From Lewinella sp. JB7 (GTDB lineage Bacteria; Bacteroidota; Bacteroidia; Chitinophagales; Saprospiraceae), in the NCBI RefSeq assembly GCF_024297185.1, contig NZ_JANCTD010000002.1, positions 186,001 to 250,000 of the forward strand: DNA of 64,000 bases. Reading direction: 5' to 3'. The notes below the pieces were generated by a model. The model saw nothing but the letters and a program-made list of their open reading frames with translations, did not search any database and had not been told where the DNA came from. This document shows, in pieces, positions 8,786 to 18,304 of this stretch. The first letter of the stretch is position 1, and each line of letters starts with the position of its first letter. A program made the position numbers and the translations under genes.

Positions 8786-10123
8786 TTATTCCTCCTCGAG
8801 GAGGCGGTTGTCAATTCGTTTTTTCGTTTTGGCACCGAGCTTCCGGAGGCGTTCGGCGCGACCGATGAGGGTGGCACCGTACTTGCCGCCCGTGCTGAGT
8901 TTGGTTAGCGCGGAGTGGTAGGATTGCTGCGCCTGATCCAGCCGGTGGCCGATCTTGTGCAGCTCCTCGGTGAAGGAGACGAAGCCGTCGTAGAGCAGGC
9001 CACTCTGCCGGGCGATCTCCAGTACGTTCTTCTTCTGGTTCTCCTGCTTCCAGATGTAGCTGACCGTGCGTAGGGTCGCCAGCAGGGTACTGGAGGTAAC
9101 GAGGACGATGTTGCGCTCGAGGGCCTCGATGAAGAGATTTTTGTCCGTCGTGAGCGCTAGTCCCAGCGCCGGCTCGATGGGCACGAACAGCAACAGGTAA
9201 TCCGGGGAGTTGATCTGGTACAGGCGGGTATAATTTTTACCTGCCAGGTCGGTTACATGTTGCCGCAGACTGCGCAGGTGGGCGGATGCCTCCAGCCGTC
9301 GTTCGGCGGTAGACTCAGGAGGGTGGGAGCAGTAACGTTCGTAGGCCGTCAGGGACACCTTGCTGTCGACGACGAGGTGCTTGTTGTCGGGCAGATTGAT
9401 GATGAAGTCCGGTCTTTTCTGCCGGCCATTCTCGTCGGTGTAGCTGGACTGTGCGGAAAAATGGACGCCGCTCTCCAGTCCGCTCGCCTCCAGCAGGGTG
9501 AGCAGTTGCCATTCCCCCCAGTCTCCTTGGGTTTTCGTATTTCCGCGGAGGGCACCGGCCAGGTTGTTCGCTTCGGTGCTGATGCGGTGGTTGAGCTGTT
9601 GCAGGTGGCGAATCTCCTCCCGCAGGGATACGCGGTCGCGGGTTTCCTCTACGAAGCGCCGTTCGATCTGTTGCTCGAAACCCTGCAGACGTTCCTTCAG
9701 CGGGTGGAGCAGGCCATCCAGTTGTCGCGCATTCTGTACGGTAAACCGTTCGCTTTTTTCCTGGAACAACCGGTCGGCGGTCCGTTCGAACTCCGCTACG
9801 GAGGCGGCCTGGAGACGGGCCATTTCCGCCTGTTGCCCGGCCAACTGCTCCTGCAGCGCCCGGTGTTCCGCGCGCAGCCCCGCCAGGTCGCTGCGTAGCA
9901 CGGTCTCCACGGCAAGTTTCTCCTGTAAATTCTCGTAGTGGAGGTCGGCATCGCTGCGGAGCTGATCGTATACGGGACGCAGCACGTAGTCGGCCTCCAC
10001 CCGCTCACGTGCGAGGTGGGTCACGCTCAGGCGGTAACGAGCGTAAAACCAGGCCACCGCTCCCCCGGCAACCATTCCGGTCACCAGCAATACGAAGTAG
10101 GGTAGGGCGGAAGCTGTATCCAT
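8786..10123 (-). CDS. rmuC: DNA recombination protein RmuC
   Basis: A 445-residue RmuC-family protein, associated with limiting inversion or recombination at DNA repeats; the fold contains a PD-(D/E)XK-like nuclease core. Visible features: an N-terminal membrane segment (about 7-26), a long coiled coil (about 40-190), then the core with KTQGDWGEWQL, RPDFIINLPDNKHLVVDSKVSL and LFVPIEPAL, which are RmuC signatures. It heads the minus-strand group ending at kdsB, although the four products have no obvious shared pathway. A weak -7-like TACCTTGT (10128-10135) lies four bases before the start codon, so the message may be almost leaderless. Confidence 0.92.
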   Translation of the reverse strand: MDTASALPYFVLLVTGMVAGGAVAWFYARYRLSVTHLARERVEADYVLRPVYDQLRSDADLHYENLQEKLAVETVLRSDLAGLRAEHRALQEQLAGQQAEMARLQAASVAEFERTADRLFQEKSERFTVQNARQLDGLLHPLKERLQGFEQQIERRFVEETRDRVSLREEIRHLQQLNHRISTEANNLAGALRGNTKTQGDWGEWQLLTLLEASGLESGVHFSAQSSYTDENGRQKRPDFIINLPDNKHLVVDSKVSLTAYERYCSHPPESTAERRLEASAHLRSLRQHVTDLAGKNYTRLYQINSPDYLLLFVPIEPALGLALTTDKNLFIEALERNIVLVTSSTLLATLRTVSYIWKQENQKKNVLEIARQSGLLYDGFVSFTEELHKIGHRLDQAQQSYHSALTKLSTGGKYGATLIGRAERLRKLGAKTKKRIDNRLLEEE

Positions 10124-10192
10124 GCCGACAAGGTAGTGCGGGCGCGGGGAGGTGGCATAATTTGGGGCGAGAAAGACCGTTGGTATTAGGAC

Positions 10193-12151
10193 ATGAAAAA
10201 TGCCCTGTTCACCCTCCTCTGCTCGTCCCTGCTACTGTCCGCCGCCCCCGCCGGCGACGAAGGGTGGACGGAGCGTCTGTTTTCCTGGTTCACCGAATGG
10301 TTCAGTACCGGGGAAGCGCTTGCGGAAGAAGTCCCGGTCGCCGCCCCCGCGCCGTTCGTGAGTGCGGATATCCTGAAGCTGCTGACGAACATTCCATCCG
10401 AGGATCCCACTGCCGTGCCCTTCACCTGGCCATACGTCACCGTCGATGCTCGCGACGACCTTGCCCGCCGCCGTCGGCTACTCGACCAAACCGTACTTCT
10501 GAATACGGGAGCGGTCCGGCTTCCGCTGCGCGCCGGCAATCCCCTACGGGTCATCTACCCCAAGGGCCGGCGGCCCGACCGCTTCATCGCGATGGCCCGC
10601 CGGTTTGGGCCGGTGCAGGATATTGCCTTTACCGAAGTCATTGCTCCCGCGCTTGCCGCCGCCCCGCCCTTACCCACCGTAGTGGTTGCCGACGATCCGG
10701 CCGGGCTGGCCGACGTGCGCGATCACTGGTACCGGAATTTATACGGGTATCCCGAAATCACCTTCGTCCACTACGGTGACCACCGGCTGGTGGATACGGT
10801 GCCAGCTTCCTGGACCACGATTCTCTGTCCGCTGAGGGCCAAGGAGAGCGAAGCCTTCGTTGCTCAGGCGCTGTTCGGTGCCCAGGCGCTGTACGGTCGC
10901 CTCGACCGGGATGCGGCGGGTTACGCCTCCGGAAGCGGAAGGGACCTTCCCCAGGGTAGCCCCGGTTTCCGGGAACCCGAACTGGTGAATGTCGATCGTC
11001 GGCAACTGGAACGCCTGGACCAAACCATCCACCGGGCCATTCGCTACGGCGCTACCCCGGGCGCTCAACTGGCGGTCCTTAAGAACGGTCACGTAATTTA
11101 CGAGCGCGCCTACGGGCGGCAGCAGTACCGGGCGGGCGATCCGGTAAGGGTGGACAACCTCTATGACCTGGCTTCCGTAACCAAGGCGGCCGCGACCACC
11201 CTGGCGGTGATGAAACTGTACGACGAGGGACGGATCGACCTCACGGCCAGGGTGAGTGACTACCTGCCCGAGTACCGCCGAACGGTGCCTGGCCGCTATA
11301 CCATAGCGCAGTTACTCGCCCACCATACCGGTATGCAGGCGGATTTGCCCATTGCCGACCATGTCTTCGCATCGGTTGCGGCGCCGGGGATCGACAGCTC
11401 GGCTTTCGTCCGGCTGAGTGATCGGCGCTGGCTGAGTGGAGCCGTGGCGACGGCGATCCGGCAAGATCTCCGAAAAGTAAACCATACCCGGCGACCGGTG
11501 TACCGCTACAGCGACGTGAATTACGTGCTGCTGCAGTACGTAGTGGAGGCTCTGACGGGTACCGCGCTGGACGCCTACTTGGAGCAGGAATTCTATGTGC
11601 CCCTCGGACTGAGTCGTTTGACCTTCACGCCCCTGTCCCGACATTCCGGCCGGGACATCGTACCGACAATCACGGACAAGTGGATGGGCCGGGGGGCGAT
11701 TCGCGGGTACGTCCACGATGAGGCCGCGGCGATGCTGGGTGGCGTGGCGGGGCACGCCGGACTTTTCGGGAATGCCCGGGACCTGGGACGCTTATTTCAG
11801 TTGCTCTTGGACGGTGGAGAATTTAACGGGCGGCAATTTATCCGCCAAGAGACGGTGGAGCTGTTCACGGCCCGCAATCCCTTCAATTACCGGGCCCTCG
11901 GGTTCGATCGACTGGAAGGTGGCTACGGGAGCGTGGTGTCCGCCGGAGCTTCGGAAGCGACCTTCGGGCATACCGGATTTACGGGCACCTGCGTGTGGGC
12001 GGATCCGGACAGCGAGCTGGTCTTCGTCCTGCTGACTAACCGTATTCACCCCGACCCCTCCAATACCAAGCTGCTGAAGATGGGTACCCGCAGCCGGATG
12101 CACCGCGAACTTTACCGCGCGCTGGATACCTACGGCCGCGACCCCGCCTGA
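10193..12151 (+). CDS. Exported class C beta-lactamase-fold hydrolase with a GH3 C-domain-like N-terminal half
   Basis: A 652-residue exported protein (signal peptide ending near SAAPAG). The C-terminal half (about 280-640) is a serine beta-lactamase/DD-peptidase-fold domain: Ser328 and Lys331 in SVTK, the second motif YSD at 439-441 (Asp where class C enzymes have Asn), and the third motif as HTG near 593. The N-terminal half (about 80-260) lacks a catalytic barrel but resembles the alpha/beta C-terminal domain of GH3 enzymes: a VLLNTGAVRLPL stretch, an LFGAQALYGRL stretch and a GYASGSGRDL close. Bacteroidota have GH3-beta-lactamase fusions of about 1000 residues; this looks like one without its GH3 barrel. 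Likely periplasmic and acting on muropeptides or other esters or amides; the substrate is not known. It ends exactly next to the convergent pcm gene. Confidence 0.82.
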   Translation: MKNALFTLLCSSLLLSAAPAGDEGWTERLFSWFTEWFSTGEALAEEVPVAAPAPFVSADILKLLTNIPSEDPTAVPFTWPYVTVDARDDLARRRRLLDQTVLLNTGAVRLPLRAGNPLRVIYPKGRRPDRFIAMARRFGPVQDIAFTEVIAPALAAAPPLPTVVVADDPAGLADVRDHWYRNLYGYPEITFVHYGDHRLVDTVPASWTTILCPLRAKESEAFVAQALFGAQALYGRLDRDAAGYASGSGRDLPQGSPGFREPELVNVDRRQLERLDQTIHRAIRYGATPGAQLAVLKNGHVIYERAYGRQQYRAGDPVRVDNLYDLASVTKAAATTLAVMKLYDEGRIDLTARVSDYLPEYRRTVPGRYTIAQLLAHHTGMQADLPIADHVFASVAAPGIDSSAFVRLSDRRWLSGAVATAIRQDLRKVNHTRRPVYRYSDVNYVLLQYVVEALTGTALDAYLEQEFYVPLGLSRLTFTPLSRHSGRDIVPTITDKWMGRGAIRGYVHDEAAAMLGGVAGHAGLFGNARDLGRLFQLLLDGGEFNGRQFIRQETVELFTARNPFNYRALGFDRLEGGYGSVVSAGASEATFGHTGFTGTCVWADPDSELVFVLLTNRIHPDPSNTKLLKMGTRSRMHRELYRALDTYGRDPA

Positions 12152-12802
12152 TCAGGCCAGCCCTTCCCGGAAGGGTACGAAACGGCAGTAACCGAGCATC
12201 TCTTCGGTATGGGTGCCGGGCGCCGTTTTCGTAATGCGCAGCAATTGCTGATCCTCGCCCTCGGGTCCGACCGGAATGACCATGATGCCCCCGACTTCCA
12301 GTTGTTCGAGTAGCGTTTGGGGTACGGATGCGGCGCCGGCCGTGACAAGGATGCGACTGAAGGGAGCCATTTCGGGTACCCCCCGGTTGCCGTCCCGGAG
12401 GAAGAAGCGGATGCCGCGATCGAGTCGCAATTTTTTTAGGGTCAGCCGGGCTTTCCGGTACAGGGGCTTGTGCCGCTCCACGGTGAATACACGTCCGCCA
12501 AGCAGCGAAAGCACGGCCGCCTGGTATCCGGAGCCGGTGCCGATCTCGAGGACCTTCTGGCGGGGCAGGAGTTGCAGCGCCGTGGTTTGCCAGGCTACGG
12601 TAGAGGGTTGGCTGATCGTCTGTTCGCAGTCGATGGGGAAGGGCTCATCGCGGTAGGCCCAGTCGTTGAAGCTGCTGTCCAGAAAGGAATGACGGGGCAC
12701 GTTGGCCATGACGTCCAGCACCTTCGGGTCGAATTCATTGCGGCTCCGCAGGCGTTCGATGAGTTGTTTGCGCTGCCCCCGATGACGAAATCCGTCCTGC
12801 AT
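12152..12802 (-). CDS. pcm: Protein-L-isoaspartate O-methyltransferase
   Basis: A 216-residue SAM-dependent methyltransferase that repairs isoaspartyl residues in aged proteins. The family motifs are clear: CEQTISQPSTVAWQ near the N-terminal third, the SAM-binding motif VLEIGTGSGYQAAVL (about 87-101), VERHKPL and ILVTAGAASVP. Length is usual. It starts one base after the stop codon of the upstream pyrophosphohydrolase gene, so the two form a tight operon from the -7 box at 13289. It ends directly against the convergent beta-lactamase-fold gene with no spacer and no visible terminator. Confidence 0.94.
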   Translation of the reverse strand: MQDGFRHRGQRKQLIERLRSRNEFDPKVLDVMANVPRHSFLDSSFNDWAYRDEPFPIDCEQTISQPSTVAWQTTALQLLPRQKVLEIGTGSGYQAAVLSLLGGRVFTVERHKPLYRKARLTLKKLRLDRGIRFFLRDGNRGVPEMAPFSRILVTAGAASVPQTLLEQLEVGGIMVIPVGPEGEDQQLLRITKTAPGTHTEEMLGYCRFVPFREGLA

Positions 12803-12803
12803 C

Positions 12804-13268
12804 TTACTTCAGTTGACCGGCCAGATCCGCCGGTGAATAGTTAACGTTTTTGAGCACCTTATTGTCGTCGTTGCGGTATACCAGGAAAACCTCCCCGGAA
12901 GGTTCCACCCGACCCTCCTGTTCCAGCTGCCGGTAGTGGGCGAGGGTAGCCTCGGCTTCCTCCCGGCTGGCACAAGTCTTGCTCATATTCGACCGGTGGA
13001 CCTCCTCGAAGAGTGCCCGGAATTTTTCGCCGAGCCCAAATTCGAGCACGGCACCGCTCAGGACGTACTGCAGATCCGCCAGCGCGTCCGCGACCTCAAC
13101 GATGTCCCGCTGGTCAATGGCCTGCCGCAATTCATCGAGCTCTTCCTGCAGAAGATTGAGGCGAAGGCGGCATCTGTCTGCGGGCGGGATCGCGGGAGCG
13201 GAGAGAATGGGAAGGCGGAAGGTGCGGTGAAACTCGGCCACGTCACCGAGTGCATCGGGGCTATTCAT
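12804..13268 (-). CDS. MazG-like all-alpha nucleotide pyrophosphohydrolase
   Basis: A 154-residue protein of the MazG/HisE-like all-alpha NTP pyrophosphohydrolase superfamily, whose members remove pyrophosphate from non-canonical or excess nucleotides. The metal-binding pattern is visible as QEELDEL (about residues 41-47) followed by VADALADLQYVL (about 59-70). A C-terminal extension with VNYSPADL is often seen in phage and bacterial members annotated as phosphoribosyl-ATP pyrophosphohydrolase-like. The substrate is unknown. It is the first gene of a two-gene unit with pcm, 20 bases downstream of an exact -7 box. Confidence 0.85.
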   Translation of the reverse strand: MNSPDALGDVAEFHRTFRLPILSAPAIPPADRCRLRLNLLQEELDELRQAIDQRDIVEVADALADLQYVLSGAVLEFGLGEKFRALFEEVHRSNMSKTCASREEAEATLAHYRQLEQEGRVEPSGEVFLVYRNDDNKVLKNVNYSPADLAGQLK

Positions 13269-13288
13269 ACGATAATCTTGTATGCCGG

Positions 13289-13296
13289 CAAATATA
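13289..13296 (-). promoter_or_regulatory. -7 box (TATATTTG) for the pyrophosphohydrolase-pcm unit
   Basis: On the minus strand the sequence reads TATATTTGC, an exact TAnnTTTG match ending 20 bases before the start codon at 13268. About 19 bases further upstream lies a TTT-rich patch but no exact -33 TTG. Confidence 0.55.
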
Positions 13297-13688
13297 GCGA
13301 AGCGGGGGGTGGTAGAAAGTCGTCAGGATGCCGGAGTGGCGTCCGTGGAACATAGGTGGAGCGGTATAATTATCCGGATGATGAAATTAAATAATCGGCC
13401 ATTCTTTTACAGGCGAAGATTGAGTGGTGAATAGCAGGTAAACTATAATTGTTAAAATACGGCAAAAATGAAATTTTAATTGTGGAATTAAGGGTTTCGC
13501 GGTACTAAAAATGACGGAATCTAATGCAGGTGTTTCTAGTTCGCTGTGGTTGTGTACTTTTCGGTAGGTCAAATTACTGCGTGGAACATTGTCATCCATG
13601 TCGTGAGCACGTATCTTGTGATGTGGCTAGTAGCTGCGGCGGAGCCAAATTTCCCCGTCTACGAACCGAATGAGCTAAGAAGATATAT
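13297..13688. other. AT-rich divergent intergenic region before gltB
   Basis: Almost 400 bases without a convincing gene, clearly more AT-rich than the surrounding coding DNA. It must carry the gltB promoter; the best candidate is TACTTTTC at 13555-13562, one mismatch from TAnnTTTG, about 125 bases before the start. A purine-rich AAGAAGA lies just before the gltB ATG. Open frames here (for example 13387-13599 minus) have no recognisable protein content. Confidence 0.5.
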
Positions 13689-16600
13689 ATGCAATACCAA
13701 CACGACACCCCCGACTACCCCGGCCTCTACCGGCCGCATCTGGAGTCGGACGCCTGCGGAACCGGCTTCATCGCCAATCTAAACGGAGAGCCGAAGCACA
13801 GCATCGTCAAGGACGCGCTGGCCATGCTCGCCAATATGGAGCACCGGGGCGCCTGTGGTTGCGAACCCAACTCCGGCGACGGTGCCGGAATTTTGACGCA
13901 GGTCCCGGATGAATTCTTCCGGCGGAAGCTCTCGGAAATGGGCAAACAGTTGCCGGAATTCGGCAAGTATGGGGTGGGCCAACTCTTCCTCCCCGCGGAA
14001 AAGGAGCTCAGCCAGCGCTGCCGCTTCCTCTTCGAGGACTACTGCGACGAACTGGGTTTTGACGTGATTGCCTACCGTAAGAATCCCTTTGACGCGGACG
14101 AGGTCGGGTTGACGAGTAACAGCGCCCGGCCGCGTATGGAGCAGATCTTCGTGAAGCCCCGTACGGAGATGGAGCCCGCCGACCTGGAGCGAAAACTCTA
14201 CGTACTGCGCAAGTTTGCCACCCACCGCATTCACGTCACTTACCCCGAAACCCAGGACCGGTTTTATCTCTGCTCCTTCAGCTACAAGACCATAGTATAT
14301 AAAGGTCAGCTCACCACCTGGCAGCTACCCGGTTTTTACGGTGACCTACAGGACCTCGGGTACAAAAGCGCCATCGCGCTGGTACACAGCCGGTTTTCGA
14401 CCAATACCGTACCGAAGTGGAAGCTGGCCCAACCCTTCCGGATGATCGCCCACAACGGGGAGATCAACACCGTACAGGGCAACGTGAACTGGTGGCGTTC
14501 GAAGGAGAGTCTGATCCGGAAGACCTCTAAGTTCTCGGAGGAGGAGCTCAACATGATCTTCCCTGTATGTGGAACCAGCCTGTCGGACTCCGCTAACTTC
14601 GACAACGTGCTCGAATTCCTCACCATGAACGGCATCAGTATTCCGCACGCCCTCATGATGATGATTCCGGAAGCCTGGCAGCACGACGACGCCATGCCCG
14701 ACTTCAAGAAGGCATTTTACGAGTACAGCAAAGCGTTGATGGAACCCTGGGACGGCCCCGCATCCATCTGCTTTACGGACGGCATTCTGGTCGGAGCTAC
14801 CCTGGACCGCAATGGCCTACGCCCCAGCCGCTACTGCCTGCTGAATGACAATACCCTTATCGTAGCTTCGGAAGCCGGTGCCCTGAAGGTGGACCAGCGG
14901 AAGGTCATCAAGAAGGGCCGGCTGCAACCCGGTCGTATTCTGGTGGCCGACCTTCAGGAACATCGCGTCATTGGCGACGAGGAACTTAAGGAGATCATCT
15001 GTCAACGGTTGCCCTACCGCGACTGGCTCAACGAGTTCCGCCAGGACATTAAGGATCTGCCGCTCTCCCGGAAGGCGGAGATCAGTATGGATCAGAAGAC
15101 GCTCTTCCGCCGGCTTCAGCTGTTCGGCTATACGAAGGAGGACCTCAGCGTTATGCTCGAACCCATGATCAAGGAAGGCAAGGACCCCATCGGGTCCATG
15201 GGCAGCGATACGCCACTGGCCGTACTTTCCCTCCAGAGCCAGCACATCGCGAATTACTTCAAGCAACTCTTCGCCCAGGTAACCAACCCGCCGATCGATC
15301 CCATCCGGGAACGGAGCGTCATGTCGTCGTACGCCATGCTCGGCAGTTCGGAGAACGTAATGGAGCCGACCGCCAAAAACGCCACCTACATTCATCTGGA
15401 TTCGCCTATTCTCACGAACGACGATGTAGCCAAGTTGCGGGAACTGCACCACCGGGATTTCCGGGCGACGGTGATCAACATCGTCTTCCCCTCCGACGGA
15501 CAGGAAGGCCGGCTGCACGCCGCCGTGGAACACATCAAGGCACAGGCCGAATCCATGGTCCGGAGCGGGTACAATATTCTGGTCCTCAGCGATCGGGAGG
15601 CCGATAGCCACAACGCTCCGGTACCTAGTTTGCTGGCCATAGGCGCGGTGCACCATCACCTCGTGGAACTTGGCCTGCGGGCCAAGACCAGCGTGGTCGT
15701 CGAGGGCGGTGACGTCCGGGAAACCCACCACGTGGCTACCCTGATCGGCTACGGCGCCAGCGCGGTAAACCCCTACATGGCCTACGCGGCACTGGCCGAC
15801 CTCCACGCCCGCAACGTATTCGAAGACGAGGGGTACGAACTCAAGGAGGTGATCAAAATTTACCGCAAGGCCGTCACCAAGGGCCTGCTCAAGATCATGT
15901 CCAAGATCGGGATATCTACCCTACAGTCCTACCAGGGAGCGCAGATCTTTGAAATCCTGGGACTGAACCGCAAGGTCGTTGATGATTGCTTCCGCGGCTC
16001 CATCAGCCGAATCGAAGGTATCGGCTACGACGGGCTAGCTTGCGAGGTGCTCGTACGCCACGAACTGGCCTACCCGAAGGAGTTCGTCGCGAACCCCAAG
16101 CTGGAAGTTGGCGGGGTGTACCAGTGGAAGCGGCGGGGTGAAGCCCACACCTTTAACCCGAAAAGTATCCACTACCTGCAGATCGCCGCCCGCAAGAACG
16201 ATCCGGAAGCCTACGAGAAGTACCGCGACGAGATTAACAACCAAACCCGGCGCGCGCTCACTCTTCGGGGTCTGCTGGCTTTCCGGAAGGGCGATCCCAT
16301 TCCCATCGAGGAAGTGGAGCCCGCCGAGTCTATCATGAAGCGCTTCGCTACGGGCGCCATGTCGTTCGGTTCCATCAGCTGGGAAGCTCATACGACGCTC
16401 GCCATCGCGATGAACAAGATCGGCGCCCGGTCCAATTCCGGAGAGGGCGGCGAGGACGAAGTGCGCTTCGAGCTCGACGATCAGGGTCGCAACATGCGCT
16501 CGGCCATCAAACAGGTAGCCTCCGGCCGCTTCGGCGTGACCAGCCACTACCTCACCAACGCCGACGAGCTCCAAATAAAAATGGCCCAGGGGGCCAAGCC

Positions 16601-18242
16601 GGGTGAAGGAGGTCAACTGCCCGGCCATAAGGTAGACGACTGGATTGGTCGTGTGCGCAACAGCACGCCGGGCGTGGGACTGATCTCTCCGCCGCCCCAC
16701 CACGACATCTACAGCATCGAGGACCTGGCGCAGCTCATCTTCGACCTGAAGAACGCCAACCGCCGGGCGCGCATCAACGTGAAACTCGTGTCCAAAGCCG
16801 GGGTAGGCATCATTGCTTCGGGCGTGGCCAAAGCCCACGCCGACGCCATCCTCATCAGCGGTCACGACGGCGGTACCGGTGCCAGTCCCCTGAGTTCGAT
16901 CCGCCATGCCGGCCTCCCCTGGGAGCTCGGTCTCGCCGAGAGCCACCAAACCCTGGTCAAGAACAAGCTCCGGGATCGCGTGACGCTGCAGACCGACGGC
17001 CAGCTCCGTACCGGCCGCGACCTCGTTATCGCCACCCTGCTCGGCGCCGAGGAATACGGCGTGGCTACCGCGGCCCTTATCGTGGAAGGCTGTATCATGA
17101 TGCGGAAGTGCCACGTCAATACCTGCCCGGTCGGCATCGCTACCCAGAACGAGGAGCTCCGCAAGCGCTTCACGGGGGATCCCGAGCACGTCATCAACTT
17201 CTTCCGGTTCCTGGCCGAAGACATGCGCTCGATCATGGCGGAACTCGGTTTCCGCACCGTCAACGAAATGGTGGGCAAGGTCGAGCACCTCAAGATGAAC
17301 AGCGACGTCGAGCACTGGAAGTACCGTAGCCTGGATCTGAGCCCTATCCTTTACAAGGAGGTGGCTGACGAGTCCGTCGGACTTTACAAGCGTATCGAGC
17401 AAGACCACGGCATCGCCGATGTACTGGATCGTCGTCTCATCACTTCGGCCAAGTACGCGCTGGAGGAAATGGAACCCGTCACCGGCAGTTTCGACATTAA
17501 GAATACCGACCGAAGCGTGGGAACCATGCTCTCGAACGAGATCAGTCGCCGCTTCCACGGGGAGGGGCTGCCCGACGGGGCCATCAAGTACCGCTTCCGG
17601 GGATCGGCCGGTCAGAGCTTCGGAGCCTTCGGCGCCAAGGGGATTCAGTTCCTGCTGGAAGGGGAGGCCAACGATTACTTCGGGAAGGGCCTCTCCGGCG
17701 GCCGCCTGATAGTGGTGCCGGACCGGGTATCTACCTTCGATCCTCACGAGAACATCATCATCGGTAACGTGGCGTTCTACGGCGCTACTTCGGGCGAAGC
17801 CTACATCAAGGGCATGGCTGGCGAACGGTTCGCGGTGCGCAACTCCGGGGTGAAGGCAGTCGTCGAGGGGCTCGGCGATCACGGCTGTGAGTACATGACG
17901 GGTGGGGTAGTCGTCGCCCTCGGGGCCACCGGAAAGAACTTCGGGGCCGGAATGAGCGGCGGCATGGCTTACATCTACGATGAGGATAAAACCTTCGCCA
18001 AGAAGTTGAACCGGGAAATGGTAGACATGGAGGAACTCACGCCCTTCGATCAGAACCTGTTGCAGCAGATGGTCCGCAACCACTTTACTTACACCAGCTC
18101 CAAGCGTGCCCTCGACATGCTGAACGACTGGGAGCAACACCTCGGACATTTCGTCAAGGTGATGCCCCGCGACTACAAGGCCGTACTGGCCAAGAAGGGA
18201 GAAGAACCGAACGTACGCGTCAAAGTCGCCGAACTCGTCTAG
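13689..18242 (+). CDS. gltB: Glutamate synthase (NADPH) large subunit
   Basis: The large alpha subunit (1517 residues) of GOGAT, which makes two glutamates from glutamine and 2-oxoglutarate and is central to ammonia assimilation. Domains in order: a short propeptide, then the type-2 glutamine amidotransferase domain whose nucleophile is Cys23 in DACGTGF, exposed after cleavage; a central domain; the FMN-binding synthase domain (about 850-1230), with SGHDGGTGASPLSS and the Cys-rich CHVNTCPVGIA that helps hold the 3Fe-4S cluster; and the C-terminal GXGXG beta-helix domain (about 1270-1480), with FMTGGV-like and GMSGG repeats. Length is standard. gltD follows after 62 bases. Confidence 0.97.
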   Translation: MQYQHDTPDYPGLYRPHLESDACGTGFIANLNGEPKHSIVKDALAMLANMEHRGACGCEPNSGDGAGILTQVPDEFFRRKLSEMGKQLPEFGKYGVGQLFLPAEKELSQRCRFLFEDYCDELGFDVIAYRKNPFDADEVGLTSNSARPRMEQIFVKPRTEMEPADLERKLYVLRKFATHRIHVTYPETQDRFYLCSFSYKTIVYKGQLTTWQLPGFYGDLQDLGYKSAIALVHSRFSTNTVPKWKLAQPFRMIAHNGEINTVQGNVNWWRSKESLIRKTSKFSEEELNMIFPVCGTSLSDSANFDNVLEFLTMNGISIPHALMMMIPEAWQHDDAMPDFKKAFYEYSKALMEPWDGPASICFTDGILVGATLDRNGLRPSRYCLLNDNTLIVASEAGALKVDQRKVIKKGRLQPGRILVADLQEHRVIGDEELKEIICQRLPYRDWLNEFRQDIKDLPLSRKAEISMDQKTLFRRLQLFGYTKEDLSVMLEPMIKEGKDPIGSMGSDTPLAVLSLQSQHIANYFKQLFAQVTNPPIDPIRERSVMSSYAMLGSSENVMEPTAKNATYIHLDSPILTNDDVAKLRELHHRDFRATVINIVFPSDGQEGRLHAAVEHIKAQAESMVRSGYNILVLSDREADSHNAPVPSLLAIGAVHHHLVELGLRAKTSVVVEGGDVRETHHVATLIGYGASAVNPYMAYAALADLHARNVFEDEGYELKEVIKIYRKAVTKGLLKIMSKIGISTLQSYQGAQIFEILGLNRKVVDDCFRGSISRIEGIGYDGLACEVLVRHELAYPKEFVANPKLEVGGVYQWKRRGEAHTFNPKSIHYLQIAARKNDPEAYEKYRDEINNQTRRALTLRGLLAFRKGDPIPIEEVEPAESIMKRFATGAMSFGSISWEAHTTLAIAMNKIGARSNSGEGGEDEVRFELDDQGRNMRSAIKQVASGRFGVTSHYLTNADELQIKMAQGAKPGEGGQLPGHKVDDWIGRVRNSTPGVGLISPPPHHDIYSIEDLAQLIFDLKNANRRARINVKLVSKAGVGIIASGVAKAHADAILISGHDGGTGASPLSSIRHAGLPWELGLAESHQTLVKNKLRDRVTLQTDGQLRTGRDLVIATLLGAEEYGVATAALIVEGCIMMRKCHVNTCPVGIATQNEELRKRFTGDPEHVINFFRFLAEDMRSIMAELGFRTVNEMVGKVEHLKMNSDVEHWKYRSLDLSPILYKEVADESVGLYKRIEQDHGIADVLDRRLITSAKYALEEMEPVTGSFDIKNTDRSVGTMLSNEISRRFHGEGLPDGAIKYRFRGSAGQSFGAFGAKGIQFLLEGEANDYFGKGLSGGRLIVVPDRVSTFDPHENIIIGNVAFYGATSGEAYIKGMAGERFAVRNSGVKAVVEGLGDHGCEYMTGGVVVALGATGKNFGAGMSGGMAYIYDEDKTFAKKLNREMVDMEELTPFDQNLLQQMVRNHFTYTSSKRALDMLNDWEQHLGHFVKVMPRDYKAVLAKKGEEPNVRVKVAELV

Positions 18243-18304
18243 CCACTTCCAACCTACGCTAACCCCCTCCGGCCTCCGGGCCGGAAACGAAAAATCTACC
18301 CACC

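Noticed and set aside
13387-13599. A 70-codon minus-strand frame in the gltB upstream region
   Set aside because: It is AT-rich, has no motif, and no promoter-like element or terminator frames it.
16035-18149. A 704-codon open frame on the minus strand
   Set aside because: It lies opposite gltB, whose assignment is certain, and has no recognisable motifs.
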